A stretch of DNA of 64,000 bases from Streptomyces atroolivaceus (GTDB taxonomy: Bacteria; Actinomycetota; Actinomycetes; Streptomycetales; Streptomycetaceae). The notes beneath the pieces were generated by a model, which worked only from the letters and a program-made list of their open reading frames with translations, ran no database searches and was not told the origin of the DNA. The position numbers were made by a program, and so were the translations under genes. Where the stretch lies: positions 1-64,000 of the forward strand of contig NZ_JNXG01000014.1 in NCBI RefSeq assembly GCF_000717025.1, written 5' to 3'. Shown here in pieces: positions 1-8,988 of the stretch. How positions within the stretch are numbered: position 1 is the first letter of the stretch; every line of letters begins with the position of its first letter.

Positions 1-131
1 CCCTGCGCGGACAGCAGCACCATCTGGGCCCGTCGCCAGGTCACCACCGACCCGGTGCCCCTGCGGATGATCCGCAGCAGCCGCCGCCCCTCGTCATCAT
101 CAATCACACGGACCTGCACTCGTATCGCCAC
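1..131 (-). CDS. IS630-family transposase, N-terminal fragment (cut by window edge)
   Basis: Reading the minus strand from a GTG at 131 gives an uninterrupted 43-codon stretch containing RRLLRIIRRGTG and VTWRRAQMVLLSAQG. This is the winged-helix N-terminal start typical of Streptomyces IS630 transposases, the DNA-binding part that precedes the DDE catalytic domain. The rest lies to the left of the window, so I cannot tell whether the element is intact. Its 5' end faces the decayed sequence at 190-700, which fits an insertion-prone boundary. Family assignment is by recognition of the motif only. Confidence 0.6.
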   Translation of the reverse strand, partial: MAIRVQVRVIDDDEGRRLLRIIRRGTGSVVTWRRAQMVLLSAQ

Positions 132-189
132 CCGGACAGAGTGACCGACACACCCCGCCCGGCACAGCACCCGGACGGTGCGTCACATC

Positions 190-700
190 ACAACAGGGCA
201 AACGTTGCCTGATCCGGCACTAGGTGGTGAGCGTGTTCCCGACCAGGAAACGACCGGCGACTATGTCTGCCCCGAGGGCCCGGATGGCCTCGTCGACGCG
301 GCCCGCGCGTTCCAGGACCCGGACCTCAAGGTCCTGCGCATTACTCGCTCGAGAGTACATCGTTCCTCACCGCGGGCGCCACGGGCCCGCTCGGCCTTGG
401 GTGCGAACTGTTCAAGAACCCGCTCGTCCCGGTTCTGCCCCTCGGTCAGCTCGACCAGAACGACAGCATCCACTCCGGTCCAGATGCGGGGTGAGAACGA
501 CGATTGCTCCATCCACCTGCCCCGCCTTGACCAGCGGCTCCGCGAAGTCGAGGCACACCTGCTCCGACGCCAGCCCTTGAGGGTGCCGGCCACTTTTGCG
601 TCCAGGGACCGGCGTGCCGTGACCGGCGACGCGTCGCACCGCAGCAGGCTGCCGGTCGCAAACCGCTGATCGACTGTGAGCACGCTCCCCGACCTCGGCC
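190..700 (-). pseudogene. Decayed TPR-like repeat protein
   Basis: No single frame is open across this stretch. Pieces in different minus-strand frames resemble the actinobacterial repeat family with units like AGRVDEAIxxL. One piece reads LVKAGQVDGAIVVLTPHLD (around 520), another reads LERAGRVDEAIRALGADI (around 300), and between them is VDAVVLVELTEGQNRDERVL (around 450). Changing frame twice is needed to join them, so I call it a relic with frameshifts. No function is inferred. It could alternatively be chance similarity, so confidence is low. Confidence 0.35.
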
Positions 701-726
701 GCCCCATCGCCGACGAAGCGCCCCCG

Positions 727-1737
727 TCAAACGGCGCTGCTCCGCTTGCGGCGTATGTCTGTTGGGGTGGTGCCCCACCAACGGTGGCAACAGTGGGTCA
801 GGGCGGCCTGTTCCGAGAGCCCCACCAAGCCGGCCACCTGGTTCATGGGGATATCGGTGGAGGTCAGGTACCGGCTGACGGCTTCGCGGCGTACGTCGTC
901 CAGGACCTCGACGAAGTGCGTGCCCTTCCTGCGCAGGTGACGTTGCAGCGTGCGAGGGTGCAGATTGAGCAGGTCGGCGACGGTGCCGATTCTCGCTTGT
1001 GCGGTGCCCAGGGTCTGGGTGAGGGTGGCGCGTACCCGTTGAACTATGTCGTTCTCCGCCTGCGGCGCCTGTTCCGCCAGAAAGGCCAGGGCGAGATCTC
1101 GCAGTCGGGCGTCACGGCCGTCGAGGCGGCGTGAGGCGAGGCTGCTGGGGAGACGCAGGGCCGGGGCGGGTCGGCCGGTTCGGACGGGTGCGCCGAAGAA
1201 CGCTTCGTAGACCCCGAGGGGCGCGACCGGGCGGTCGGGAAGTTCCACGCTGCGCAGGCCGTAGGGGCCGACGAGGAAGATGATGGCGCGGTGCAGGAAG
1301 CCCAGTGCCAGGTCTGTGCCCTGCCGTGGTTCGGGAAGTCCGGGAGGCAGGCCGTAGGTCAGGGCGGAGACGCCATGCGCGCCGTAGGGGTCCGTTTCGA
1401 GTGTGAGGCTGAGTGCCTGGGCGTGGACGAGCAGATAGCGGGAGGTGCATTCCAGAGCGTCACCGACCGTGGGTGAATGCTGGATGGCCAACGCCAAGGC
1501 GCCGAGCATGCCCAGGTCCTGGCGAGCGGCGATACGCAGTCCCAGATCGGGACAGGCGGTTCCCTGAGACGCGATCTCCAGAATCCGGGCGACCGCGTCG
1601 TCGGGGACGAGCAGGTCGTCGCTGTCGAGGGCTGCGGTGGACAAGCCGGCCAGGCGGGCGTAGGAGTCTGCGTCTCCGCCGAGTTCGGCCACGGTGGCGC
1701 GGAATCCGCGCAGTCCCGCTGATCTGATCTGCGGCAT
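727..1737 (-). CDS. AraC-family transcriptional regulator (arabinose-binding-like N-terminus)
   Basis: A 336-residue regulator. The N-terminal ~190 residues match the Arabinose_bd/OruR-type effector region (AGLRGFRATVAELGGDADSYARLAGL at the start, DLGLRIAARQDLGMLGALALAIQHSPTVGDAL). The C-terminus carries two helix-turn-helix motifs (IGTVADLLNLHPRTLQRHLR and the IPMNQVAGLVGLSEQAALTH region). I chose the ATG at 1737 over an upstream start at 1809 because the longer form would overlap the divergent monooxygenase start. It leaves a 70-bp divergent promoter region, 1738-1807, with two GATCAA repeats. By position it probably controls the flavin monooxygenase/SDR pair next door. The activating ligand is unknown. 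Confidence 0.85.
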   Translation of the reverse strand: MPQIRSAGLRGFRATVAELGGDADSYARLAGLSTAALDSDDLLVPDDAVARILEIASQGTACPDLGLRIAARQDLGMLGALALAIQHSPTVGDALECTSRYLLVHAQALSLTLETDPYGAHGVSALTYGLPPGLPEPRQGTDLALGFLHRAIIFLVGPYGLRSVELPDRPVAPLGVYEAFFGAPVRTGRPAPALRLPSSLASRRLDGRDARLRDLALAFLAEQAPQAENDIVQRVRATLTQTLGTAQARIGTVADLLNLHPRTLQRHLRRKGTHFVEVLDDVRREAVSRYLTSTDIPMNQVAGLVGLSEQAALTHCCHRWWGTTPTDIRRKRSSAV

Positions 1738-1807
1738 GTCGCCCAGGATCAAACATGTGTCGCCTGAGATCAAGTTCTGGGGCGCCCGCTGCACCGAGAC
1801 TCGAGGC

Positions 1808-3295
1808 ATGAAGCCTCACGGAGCTGACGAACCAGCCGACGAACACCTGGATGTGGTGATCGTGGGAGCGGGCCTTTCCGGCATCGGTGCCGCGTACCGG
1901 CTGCAGACCCGATGCCCCGGACGCAGCTATGCGGTGCTGGAGGCGCGGGCCGCGGTGGGCGGCACCTGGGACCTGTTTCGCTATCCAGGAGTCCGCTCGG
2001 ACTCCGACATGTACACCCTCGGCTACGTCTTTCGTCCCTGGCGCGAGGGAAAGTCTCTCGCGGACGGCGATTCCATCCGCCGCTACATCGAGCAGACCGC
2101 GCACGAGCACGGCATAGACCAGCACATACGTTTCAGCACCAAGGTGTTGGCAGTCGACTGGTCGACGATCTCGGCCCGGTGGACCGTGACGATCGAGGAG
2201 GGCGGTGCGGACGGCTGCGCCACACGCCGCACCCTCACCTGCAACTTTCTCTACTCCTGCGCGGGCTACTACGACTACGACAGTGGCCACTCTCCCGACT
2301 TCCCCGGCACCGACTCGTTCGACGGCACGGTGGTGCACCCACAGTTCTGGCCCGAAGACCTCGACTACACGGGCAAGCGCGTGGTTGTCATAGGCTCCGG
2401 AGCCACCGCTGTGACGCTGGTACCAGCCATGGCCGAGCAGGCGGAGCACGTAACGATGCTGCAGCGCTCGCCGACGTGGATCAGCAGTGTCCCCGGCCGG
2501 GACAGGATCGCCGACCGACTCCGGAAGGTGTTGCCCGCTCGGGCGGCACACCGCCTGATACGCGGCAAGAACATCGCTTTCAGCATCGGCTTCTACCAGT
2601 TCTGCCGGCGTCAGCCGCAGAGAGCCCGCAAACTCCTCACCGGCCTGACCACTCGCATCCTCGAGGACAAGGAGGCGGTCGCAGAGCATTTCACTCCCCG
2701 CTACGACCCGTGGGACCAGAGGTTGTGCGCCGTTCCTGACGCTGACCTGTTCGTGACGGTCAAGAAGGGGCAGGCCGAAGTGGTCACCGACCACATCGAC
2801 ACCTTCGTGCCCGAAGGTATCCGTCTGCGGTCCGGCCGTGTCCTGGACGCCGACGTGGTGGTCACCGCCACCGGTCTGAAGCTGCTCGCCTTCGGCGGCA
2901 TCACCCCACACGTCGACGGCCGCCCGGTCAGGCTCTCCGAGCAGTTCGTGTGGCGCGGAGCGATGATCACCGGTGTGCCCAACTTCGCCGTGTGCATCGG
3001 CTACACCAACGCCTCGTGGACATTGCGCGCCGACCTCAGCCACCGCCTCGTCTGCAAAGTCCTCAACCACATGGACCGTCACGGGCTGGCCACCGCCGTG
3101 CCGGAGCCGGACCAGCCACTGGCAGAGCGGCCGCTGCTGGAGCTGACCGCCGGCTACGTCCAGCGATCCATCGACGCCTTCCCTCGCCAAGGCGACCGCA
3201 GCCCGTGGCTCATGCGCCAGAACTATCTCCTGGACATCCTCAGCGGAATGCGCGCCGACCTTCGCCGCGACCTGCGCGTCAGCCCGCGCCCGTAA
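1808..3295 (+). CDS. Flavin-containing (Baeyer-Villiger type) monooxygenase
   Basis: A 495-residue class B flavoprotein monooxygenase that would use FAD and NADPH to insert an oxygen atom into a ketone or oxidise a heteroatom. Visible motifs are the FAD Rossmann GAGLSG (residues 20-25), GTWDLFRYPGVRSDSDMYT (52-70) as in EthA-like enzymes, the BVMO fingerprint FDGTVVHPQFW (171-181), and the NADPH Rossmann GSGATA (196-201). The start at 1808 removes an unlikely N-terminal extension and places the Rossmann motif at the usual distance. It is divergent from the AraC regulator and is followed 144 bp later by an SDR, a common actinobacterial trio for ketone or lipophilic substrate oxidation. Substrate not determinable. 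Confidence 0.88.
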   Translation: MKPHGADEPADEHLDVVIVGAGLSGIGAAYRLQTRCPGRSYAVLEARAAVGGTWDLFRYPGVRSDSDMYTLGYVFRPWREGKSLADGDSIRRYIEQTAHEHGIDQHIRFSTKVLAVDWSTISARWTVTIEEGGADGCATRRTLTCNFLYSCAGYYDYDSGHSPDFPGTDSFDGTVVHPQFWPEDLDYTGKRVVVIGSGATAVTLVPAMAEQAEHVTMLQRSPTWISSVPGRDRIADRLRKVLPARAAHRLIRGKNIAFSIGFYQFCRRQPQRARKLLTGLTTRILEDKEAVAEHFTPRYDPWDQRLCAVPDADLFVTVKKGQAEVVTDHIDTFVPEGIRLRSGRVLDADVVVTATGLKLLAFGGITPHVDGRPVRLSEQFVWRGAMITGVPNFAVCIGYTNASWTLRADLSHRLVCKVLNHMDRHGLATAVPEPDQPLAERPLLELTAGYVQRSIDAFPRQGDRSPWLMRQNYLLDILSGMRADLRRDLRVSPRP

Positions 3296-3439
3296 GCGAC
3301 CGCGCCCGCCCAGCCTCCGCCGGTCCGGGAGTCCCGATGACTTCCGGTCGCACGGAGTATGGCGGCCGACCTACCTGACCGCCCAGGCCACAGCCCGGCC
3401 GGTCGACAGAACCCGACCACCGCCCGTCGAAGGACACTC

Positions 3440-4297
3440 ATGCCCACGCTCGCGCCCTACCGCTTCGCTGATGGAACCGTCGTACTCACCGGAGCCGCCA
3501 GCGGCATGGGCGAGCACCTCGCCCATGGTCTGGCCGCCCGCGGCAGCCATCTGGTCCTCATCGACCGTGATGCCGAACGCCTCGACGCCGTCGCCACCGC
3601 CATTCACGACCGCTACCCCGGTCTGAACACCCGTACCGTCGTCCTGGACCTGGCCGACCGGACGGCCCTCGATGCGGCAGCTGAGCAGATCCTCGACGCT
3701 CACCCGCGCATCACGGCCCTCATCAACAATGCCGGTGTCGCCATGCACGGTCTGTTCGAGGAGTTGTCGGCCGACGAGTTCGACTGGGTCATGCGGATCA
3801 ACTTTCACGCTCCCGTCGCCCTCACCCGACTCCTGCTGCCCAGGCTGCGCCAGTCACCGGGCAGCCACATCGTCAACATCTCCAGCCTGTTCGGCCTGAT
3901 CGCGCCGCCCGGCCAGTCCGCCTACGCATCCAGCAAGTACGCCCTGCGGGGCTTCAGCGACGCCCTGCGGCACGAACTGGCCGACCGGCAGGTCGGCGTG
4001 ACCACCGTGCATCCCGGCGGCATCCGCACCCGCATCGCCGAGACCGCACGGACTGCCTCGCGCGTCGGCACCGACGACGCCCGGCACGGCAAGGCAGCCT
4101 TCACCAACCTCTTGACCTATCCCGCCGACAAGGCCGCGGAACAGATCCTCTCCGGCATCGAGCGCCGCCGGCCCCGGGTGCTGATCGCCTGGTCGGCGAT
4201 CGTTCCCGACCTGCTGGCCCGGGCCTTCCCCGCGTCCTACTGGAGCGTGATGAAGCGCCGGCACCCCGCCACTCCCCGTGCCACAGCCCACTCGTGA
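3440..4297 (+). CDS. Short-chain dehydrogenase/reductase (classical SDR)
   Basis: A 285-residue classical SDR. The cofactor motif is TGAASGMG (residues 17-24), the structural motif NNAG is at 96-99, and the catalytic residues are Ser149, Tyr162 and Lys166 within YASSK. An NAD(P)-dependent alcohol/ketone interconversion is expected. The ATG at 3440 has GAAGGA upstream. The longer reading frame from 3359 adds residues unlike the family. It lies just after the flavin monooxygenase and could supply or remove the ketone that enzyme acts on. This is inference from adjacency. Its C-terminus (EQILSGIERRRPRVLIAW) matches SDRs often found beside EthA-like monooxygenases. Confidence 0.88.
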   Translation: MPTLAPYRFADGTVVLTGAASGMGEHLAHGLAARGSHLVLIDRDAERLDAVATAIHDRYPGLNTRTVVLDLADRTALDAAAEQILDAHPRITALINNAGVAMHGLFEELSADEFDWVMRINFHAPVALTRLLLPRLRQSPGSHIVNISSLFGLIAPPGQSAYASSKYALRGFSDALRHELADRQVGVTTVHPGGIRTRIAETARTASRVGTDDARHGKAAFTNLLTYPADKAAEQILSGIERRRPRVLIAWSAIVPDLLARAFPASYWSVMKRRHPATPRATAHS

Positions 4298-4350
4298 CCC
4301 CCTGGTACCGGTGATCCGGGTGCGTGGGGCCTCTGTGGTAGGAACGGGTC

Positions 4351-5025
4351 GTGGCAGACGCGCGGATTGATGTGGTGATCGCCGACGACCAGCAGATGGT
4401 GCGGGCGGGCTTCAGCCTGATCCTGGGAGCGCAGCCAGGCATCACCGTGGTCGGGGAAGCAGCTGACGGCGTGGAGTGCATCGAGGTGGCGCGCCGGCTG
4501 CGCCCGCACGTGGTGCTGGCCGATATCCGAATGCCGCGGTTGGACGGGCTGGAGGTGGTGCGTCAGCTTGCCGGGCCGGGGGTGGCCGACCCGATGAACG
4601 TCGTGTTGATCACCACCTTCGATCAGGACGACTACGTACGGACCGGACTGCGTAACGGTGCGTGCGGCTTCCTGCTGAAGGACGCGTCGCCGGCTCTGCT
4701 GGTGGAGGCGGTGCAGGCGGCTGCCCGTGGGGACTCACTGGTGTCACCAGCCGTGACGGTACGCCTGCTGAAGCACATGGAGAGGGTGGAGTGGGCCCCG
4801 GAGTCGACGAGCGAGGCGGCTGCCGGACTCAGCGAACGTGAGATGGATATCGTGCGCCTGGTGGCAGTGGGGCGTACGAATCACGAGATCTGTGACGCGT
4901 TGTCCTTGTCCCTGTCGACGGTGAAGACCTATCTGGCGCGGGTCCAGGCCAAGCTCGGCGTACGCAATCGGGTGGAGGTCGCGGCATGGGCCTGGGAGCA
5001 CGGCGCGGTGCGGCCGGGCAGGTGA
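4351..5025 (+). CDS. Two-component response regulator, NarL/LuxR type
   Basis: A 224-residue response regulator starting at GTG. The N-terminal receiver domain has the acidic pair (ADDQQM, residues 11-16), phospho-acceptor Asp58 in VLADIRMP, and the conserved Lys in FLLKD. The C-terminal LuxR helix-turn-helix is LSEREMDIVRLVAVGRTNHEI followed by LSLSTVKTYLARVQAKLG. It is convergent with a histidine kinase whose stop codon lies 10 bp from its own, so the pair very probably forms one two-component system transcribed from opposite sides. The MMPL exporter beyond the kinase is a plausible target. Confidence 0.9.
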   Translation: MADARIDVVIADDQQMVRAGFSLILGAQPGITVVGEAADGVECIEVARRLRPHVVLADIRMPRLDGLEVVRQLAGPGVADPMNVVLITTFDQDDYVRTGLRNGACGFLLKDASPALLVEAVQAAARGDSLVSPAVTVRLLKHMERVEWAPESTSEAAAGLSEREMDIVRLVAVGRTNHEICDALSLSLSTVKTYLARVQAKLGVRNRVEVAAWAWEHGAVRPGR

Positions 5026-5034
5026 GGGCCGGTT

Positions 5035-6249
5035 CTACCCGGGTGACGGCTGGTCGCCCGGAGGGCCGGCGACGGGTGCCAGAGGCAGGGCGGCTTCCAC
5101 CTGCCAGCCTCCGTGGGGGACTGGGCCCGCGCGGAGGCTTCCGTCAAGGGCCTCGACGCGTTCCCGTAGTCCCAGCAGGCCGAAGCCGCCGCGCCCACCG
5201 GTGTGCGCGGCCTTGCCGGAGGGCGCGGTGTTGGTGACTGTCACATACAGCCAGGCGGTGTCCACGTCGAGACGGACCGTGGTCCGGGCGCCGGGCGCGT
5301 GACGACGGACGTTGGTGAGCGCTTCCCGCACCAATCGCTGCGCCGAGAGTTCGGCTTCGGGACTGAGCCGGGCGGCGCGAGCTGCGGCGGTGACGTCCAG
5401 TTGTGCGGGGGTGTCGTCGCTGCCTGCGGCAGAGTGGGCGGAGACGAGGTCGGCCAGTTCGATGAGCAGGTCGCCCGGGCGCAGGGCGGCATGGTCGTCC
5501 TCTCGCAGCACGTACACCAGACGACGCGTCGACTCCAGTGTTTCGGTGCCGGCCAGGACGATGTTGCGCAAGATGGATGCCACTTTGTCGGGTGCGGTCG
5601 CCTGGATCGTCAGTCCGGCGTTGGCCTGGACGATGATGCCGGTCATGTGGTGGGCGATCAGGTCGTGCAGGTCTCGGGCGAGGGCCAGCCGCTCTGCCTG
5701 GCGTACGTCGTGCACGGCGCGTTCCCGGCGGAACTCCAGGGCGCGGACAGCGCAGCCGACGGCGACGGATACGGCCAGGGCCACGGTCAGGACGTAGCCG
5801 CCGGCGCCGAAGGTGGACCATGACTCGGTGCGCAGCGGCAGTGCGAGGACCGCCGCTCCCAGGACGGTGGTGTAGGCAGCCGCGGTGGCCGGTCGCCAGC
5901 CGTGGGCTGTGGTGCGGATGACGAGGAACAGCAGCCCGCAGGTCTCCAGCGCCCCCCACCACGCCAGGTCAGGCCGATCGAACAGGCTCCAGGCGGTCAC
6001 CGCGAGGGAGAGCGTGACGACGCCGATGACTCGTTTGGCCAGTACGGGTGACCGGAAGGTGGAGAGGACGGCCAGGACGATCAGCGGGCCCGTGACCAGC
6101 ACGGGCAGCCAGGTGGTGGGGGACCCGAACCGGTCGGGGCTCACGCGGAGCGCGCTGAGGTCGGCGAGCCAGGTGAGTGTGAAGGCGACCAGGCTGCTGA
6201 TCTTGATGAGCCGGCTGTAAGCCGGGATTCGCGGGAAGTTCCAGTCCAC
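5035..6249 (-). CDS. Sensor histidine kinase (HisKA_3/NarL-partner family)
   Basis: A 404-residue membrane kinase. The N-terminal ~170 residues hold about five hydrophobic helices. The dimerisation/phospho-acceptor region has RDLHDLIAHH with His195, and the C-terminal HATPase domain has EALTNVRRHAP (N box) and GFGLLGLRERV (G box). I start at GTG 6249 because upstream residues in the same frame are Arg-rich and unlike a kinase. No large extracytoplasmic domain is visible, so it probably senses membrane stress or a membrane-embedded cue. It should phosphorylate the regulator encoded convergently at 4351-5025. Confidence 0.88.
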   Translation of the reverse strand: MDWNFPRIPAYSRLIKISSLVAFTLTWLADLSALRVSPDRFGSPTTWLPVLVTGPLIVLAVLSTFRSPVLAKRVIGVVTLSLAVTAWSLFDRPDLAWWGALETCGLLFLVIRTTAHGWRPATAAAYTTVLGAAVLALPLRTESWSTFGAGGYVLTVALAVSVAVGCAVRALEFRRERAVHDVRQAERLALARDLHDLIAHHMTGIIVQANAGLTIQATAPDKVASILRNIVLAGTETLESTRRLVYVLREDDHAALRPGDLLIELADLVSAHSAAGSDDTPAQLDVTAAARAARLSPEAELSAQRLVREALTNVRRHAPGARTTVRLDVDTAWLYVTVTNTAPSGKAAHTGGRGGFGLLGLRERVEALDGSLRAGPVPHGGWQVEAALPLAPVAGPPGDQPSPG

Positions 6250-6656
6250 ACCTCTCAGCCTAGAAGCTCTCCTGACGAGGTCCCCATGTCGGCCGAATGA
6301 CCGACACGGCGGGGTGCGTCTGGTACCAGCGACCGACGCCGCACGGGCCGACCCGGCGGAATCATGGTGATCAGGCGGTCTGCATCCCACCTGGGGCCGG
6401 GCTGCCGACCGGCGCGCCGAGGCCCGGGCCCCGGAGTGCGCACCGGTCGTTTCCCCGGCGCCGTCCACTCCCTTCGGGAAGCGGCGCTCGGGACGAGTCG
6501 TGGTGCGTCGCCGTCACTACGGGCGGCACGGGCAGGACAACTGTTCACGCCTCACCGGCGGCGAAGCACTGTCCGTGCTCACCTGCCTCCACCTGAACCC
6601 TCCCGTTCGGCTTCCCATCCGCACCGACGAAACAGAGAGAGAGTCCCCACACCCTC
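6250..6656. other. Divergent intergenic region, kinase / MMPL
   Basis: 407 bp with no convincing gene between the start of the histidine kinase (minus) and the MMPL exporter (plus). It contains an inverted repeat TGTCGG-N8-CCGACA (6287-6306), about 40 bp upstream of the kinase start, which could be a binding site for the cognate response regulator. A purine-rich GAGAGAGAG tract lies 10-20 bp before the MMPL start. Promoter elements could not be assigned with confidence. Confidence 0.4.
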
Positions 6657-8879
6657 ATGGCCACTTTCCTGCACAGGATCGGCAAGGCCGCGTTCACGCG
6701 GCGCTGGCCGGTCGTACTTCTCTGGGCGCTCGTTCTGGGCGTAGTAGGCGCCGCCGCCGCGGGCAGCTCCGGCCCCGCCGGCTCCAGCATCACGCTGCCC
6801 GGCACAGAAGCCCAGCGGGCCAACGACCTGCTGGGCAAGAAGTTCCCGGCGGCCGATACCGAGGTCGCCACTGCCCGCGTCGTCATGCGTGCTCCCGAGG
6901 GGGAGACGATCAGCAGCGCCGAGAACGAAGCCGCTCTCGAAGCGACGCTGACCGCGGTGAAGAACTCCTCCTCACGTATCGGCCAGGTCAGCGACCCCTT
7001 CACGGCGAAGTCGGTCAGCGCGGACGACACCACGGCCTACGCGCAGGTCACCTACACCGCCAAGGACGCGGACCTGACCGACAGTGACCACACCGGTCTG
7101 GACGAAGCTCTCGAGTCGGGCCGTGACCAGGGGCTGACAGTGGAGGCTTCGGGCAATGCGCTGTCCGCCCCCGCCCAGAGCCACGCGGCCGAGGTCATCG
7201 GCTTCGCCCTGGCCGCGGTCATCCTTCTCATCACCTTCGGCTCCCTGGCCGCCGCCGGCCTGCCCCTGCTCACCGCGCTGGTCGGCGTGGGCGTGAGCAT
7301 CGCCGCCATCACCGCGCTCAGCGCCCCGCTCGACCTCTCGAGCAGCACACCGGCCCTGGCCACGATGCTGGGTCTCGCCGTCGGCATCGACTACGCCCTG
7401 TTCATCGTCTCCCGCTACCGCTCCGAGCGAGCGGACGGTTACGACGCCCGCGAGGCAGCTGCCCGCGCCAACGGCACAGCCGGTTCCGCGGTCGTCTTCG
7501 CCGGACTGACGGTGGTCATCGCCCTCGCGGGCCTGGCCGTCGTGAACCTGCCAGTCCTCACCACGATGGGCCTGGCCGCCGCCGGGGCCGTCGTCGTCGC
7601 GGTCCTCGTCGCCATCACTCTGGTCCCCGCGCTCCTGGGCTTCGCCGGCGAACGGGTCCGCGGCAAGGCGCGCGGGAAGACCGTGCGCGCCGCACCGGCG
7701 TCCAAGCCGGGGCTGGGGCAGCGGTGGATCTCCTACGTCCTGCGCAAGCCGGCGAAGGTGCTGCTCATGAGCGTGATCGCCCTGGGTGTGGTGGCCCTTC
7801 CCGCTGCGAAGCTGGAACTGGGGCTGCCGGACGACGGCTCCAAGGCCGCCTCCTCCACACAGCGCAAGGCGTACGACATGCTGTCGGAGTCCTTCGGTCC
7901 CGGTTTCAACGGCCCGCTCACGGTGGCCGTCGACGACCAGGCCCCGGCCGTCGCCCGCAGCGGCGCCGAGACGATGGGCAAGTCCCTGGCGGATCTTCAG
8001 GATGTGGCTGCGGTGACCCCGGCTGTGTTCAACAAGCGCGGTGACACCGCCGTCATCACCGTCATCCCGAAGAGTGCACCGAGCAGTGATGCCACCAAGG
8101 ACCTCGTCGACGACATCCGCTCACTGGCCGTCACCGTCGGTTCGGACACCGGGGCCCGGTCCCTGGTGACGGGAACCACGGCACTCAACATCGACATCTC
8201 CGCCAAGTTCAGCGCTGCGATCGTGCCCTACCTGGCCCTGGTCGTCGGCCTGGCCGTCCTCGTGCTGATCCTCGTGTTCCGCTCCGTCCTGGTGCCCGTC
8301 AAGGCCGCCCTCGGCTTCCTGCTTTCCGTGCTGGCCTCTCTGGGCGCTCTCGTCGCGGTCTTCCAGTGGGGATGGCTGAAGGACCTGATCGGCCTGGAGC
8401 AGACCGCTCCCATCATGAGCTTGATGCCCATACTCATGGTCGGCATCGTCTTCGGACTGGCCATGGACTACCAAGTGTTCCTCGTCACCCGTATACGCGA
8501 GGCATACGTGCACGGAGCCGACGCCCGGTCGGCCGTCGAGTCGGGCTTCAAGCACAGCGCCACTGTCGTCACCGCTGCGGCCCTCATCATGATCTGCGTC
8601 TTCGCCGGGTTCGTCCCGTCCCATGACCCGATGCTCAAGGCACTGGGCTTCGCGCTGGCGATCGCTGTTGTCTTCGACGCGTTCATCGTTCGCATGACGA
8701 TCGTGCCCGCGGCGTTGGCGCTCCTCGGCAGGCGGGCCTGGTCCCTGCCCGCCTGGGTCGACCGCATCCTGCCCCACGTCGACATCGAAGGAGAGAGGCT
8801 CGCGCAGCACGCGCCCTCTCTGCACACGCATGGGAAGCCGGACCGCACACCCGCTCACGAGTACAGCGGATGCAACTGA
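6657..8879 (+). CDS. MMPL-family (RND-like) transporter
   Basis: A 740-residue protein with the two-fold MMPL layout: an N-terminal membrane helix (residues ~13-33), a periplasm-facing loop, a helix bundle (~180-340), a second helix near 365, a second loop, and a final bundle (~515-705). Typical features are LAVGIDYALFIVSRYRSE in the first bundle and FGLAMDYQVFLVTRIREA in the second, both with the conserved GxxxDY proton-relay motif. Such proteins export lipids or hydrophobic toxins, driven by the proton gradient. The two-component system beside it suggests inducible expression. Substrate unknown. Confidence 0.92.
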   Translation: MATFLHRIGKAAFTRRWPVVLLWALVLGVVGAAAAGSSGPAGSSITLPGTEAQRANDLLGKKFPAADTEVATARVVMRAPEGETISSAENEAALEATLTAVKNSSSRIGQVSDPFTAKSVSADDTTAYAQVTYTAKDADLTDSDHTGLDEALESGRDQGLTVEASGNALSAPAQSHAAEVIGFALAAVILLITFGSLAAAGLPLLTALVGVGVSIAAITALSAPLDLSSSTPALATMLGLAVGIDYALFIVSRYRSERADGYDAREAAARANGTAGSAVVFAGLTVVIALAGLAVVNLPVLTTMGLAAAGAVVVAVLVAITLVPALLGFAGERVRGKARGKTVRAAPASKPGLGQRWISYVLRKPAKVLLMSVIALGVVALPAAKLELGLPDDGSKAASSTQRKAYDMLSESFGPGFNGPLTVAVDDQAPAVARSGAETMGKSLADLQDVAAVTPAVFNKRGDTAVITVIPKSAPSSDATKDLVDDIRSLAVTVGSDTGARSLVTGTTALNIDISAKFSAAIVPYLALVVGLAVLVLILVFRSVLVPVKAALGFLLSVLASLGALVAVFQWGWLKDLIGLEQTAPIMSLMPILMVGIVFGLAMDYQVFLVTRIREAYVHGADARSAVESGFKHSATVVTAAALIMICVFAGFVPSHDPMLKALGFALAIAVVFDAFIVRMTIVPAALALLGRRAWSLPAWVDRILPHVDIEGERLAQHAPSLHTHGKPDRTPAHEYSGCN

Positions 8880-8988
8880 CACACGTACGAGGGGTGGCCC
8901 CGTCCGAGGTGCCGCCCCTCGCCACTCCTGCACCACCCGGTGTCGAACGGCCACCATCGGCGCCTGCCCCGAGAAAGAACTCCCTGCC

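Noticed and set aside
1460..3190. 576-residue minus-strand frame
   Set aside because: Antisense of the flavin monooxygenase and overlapping the AraC gene; composition is not protein-like.
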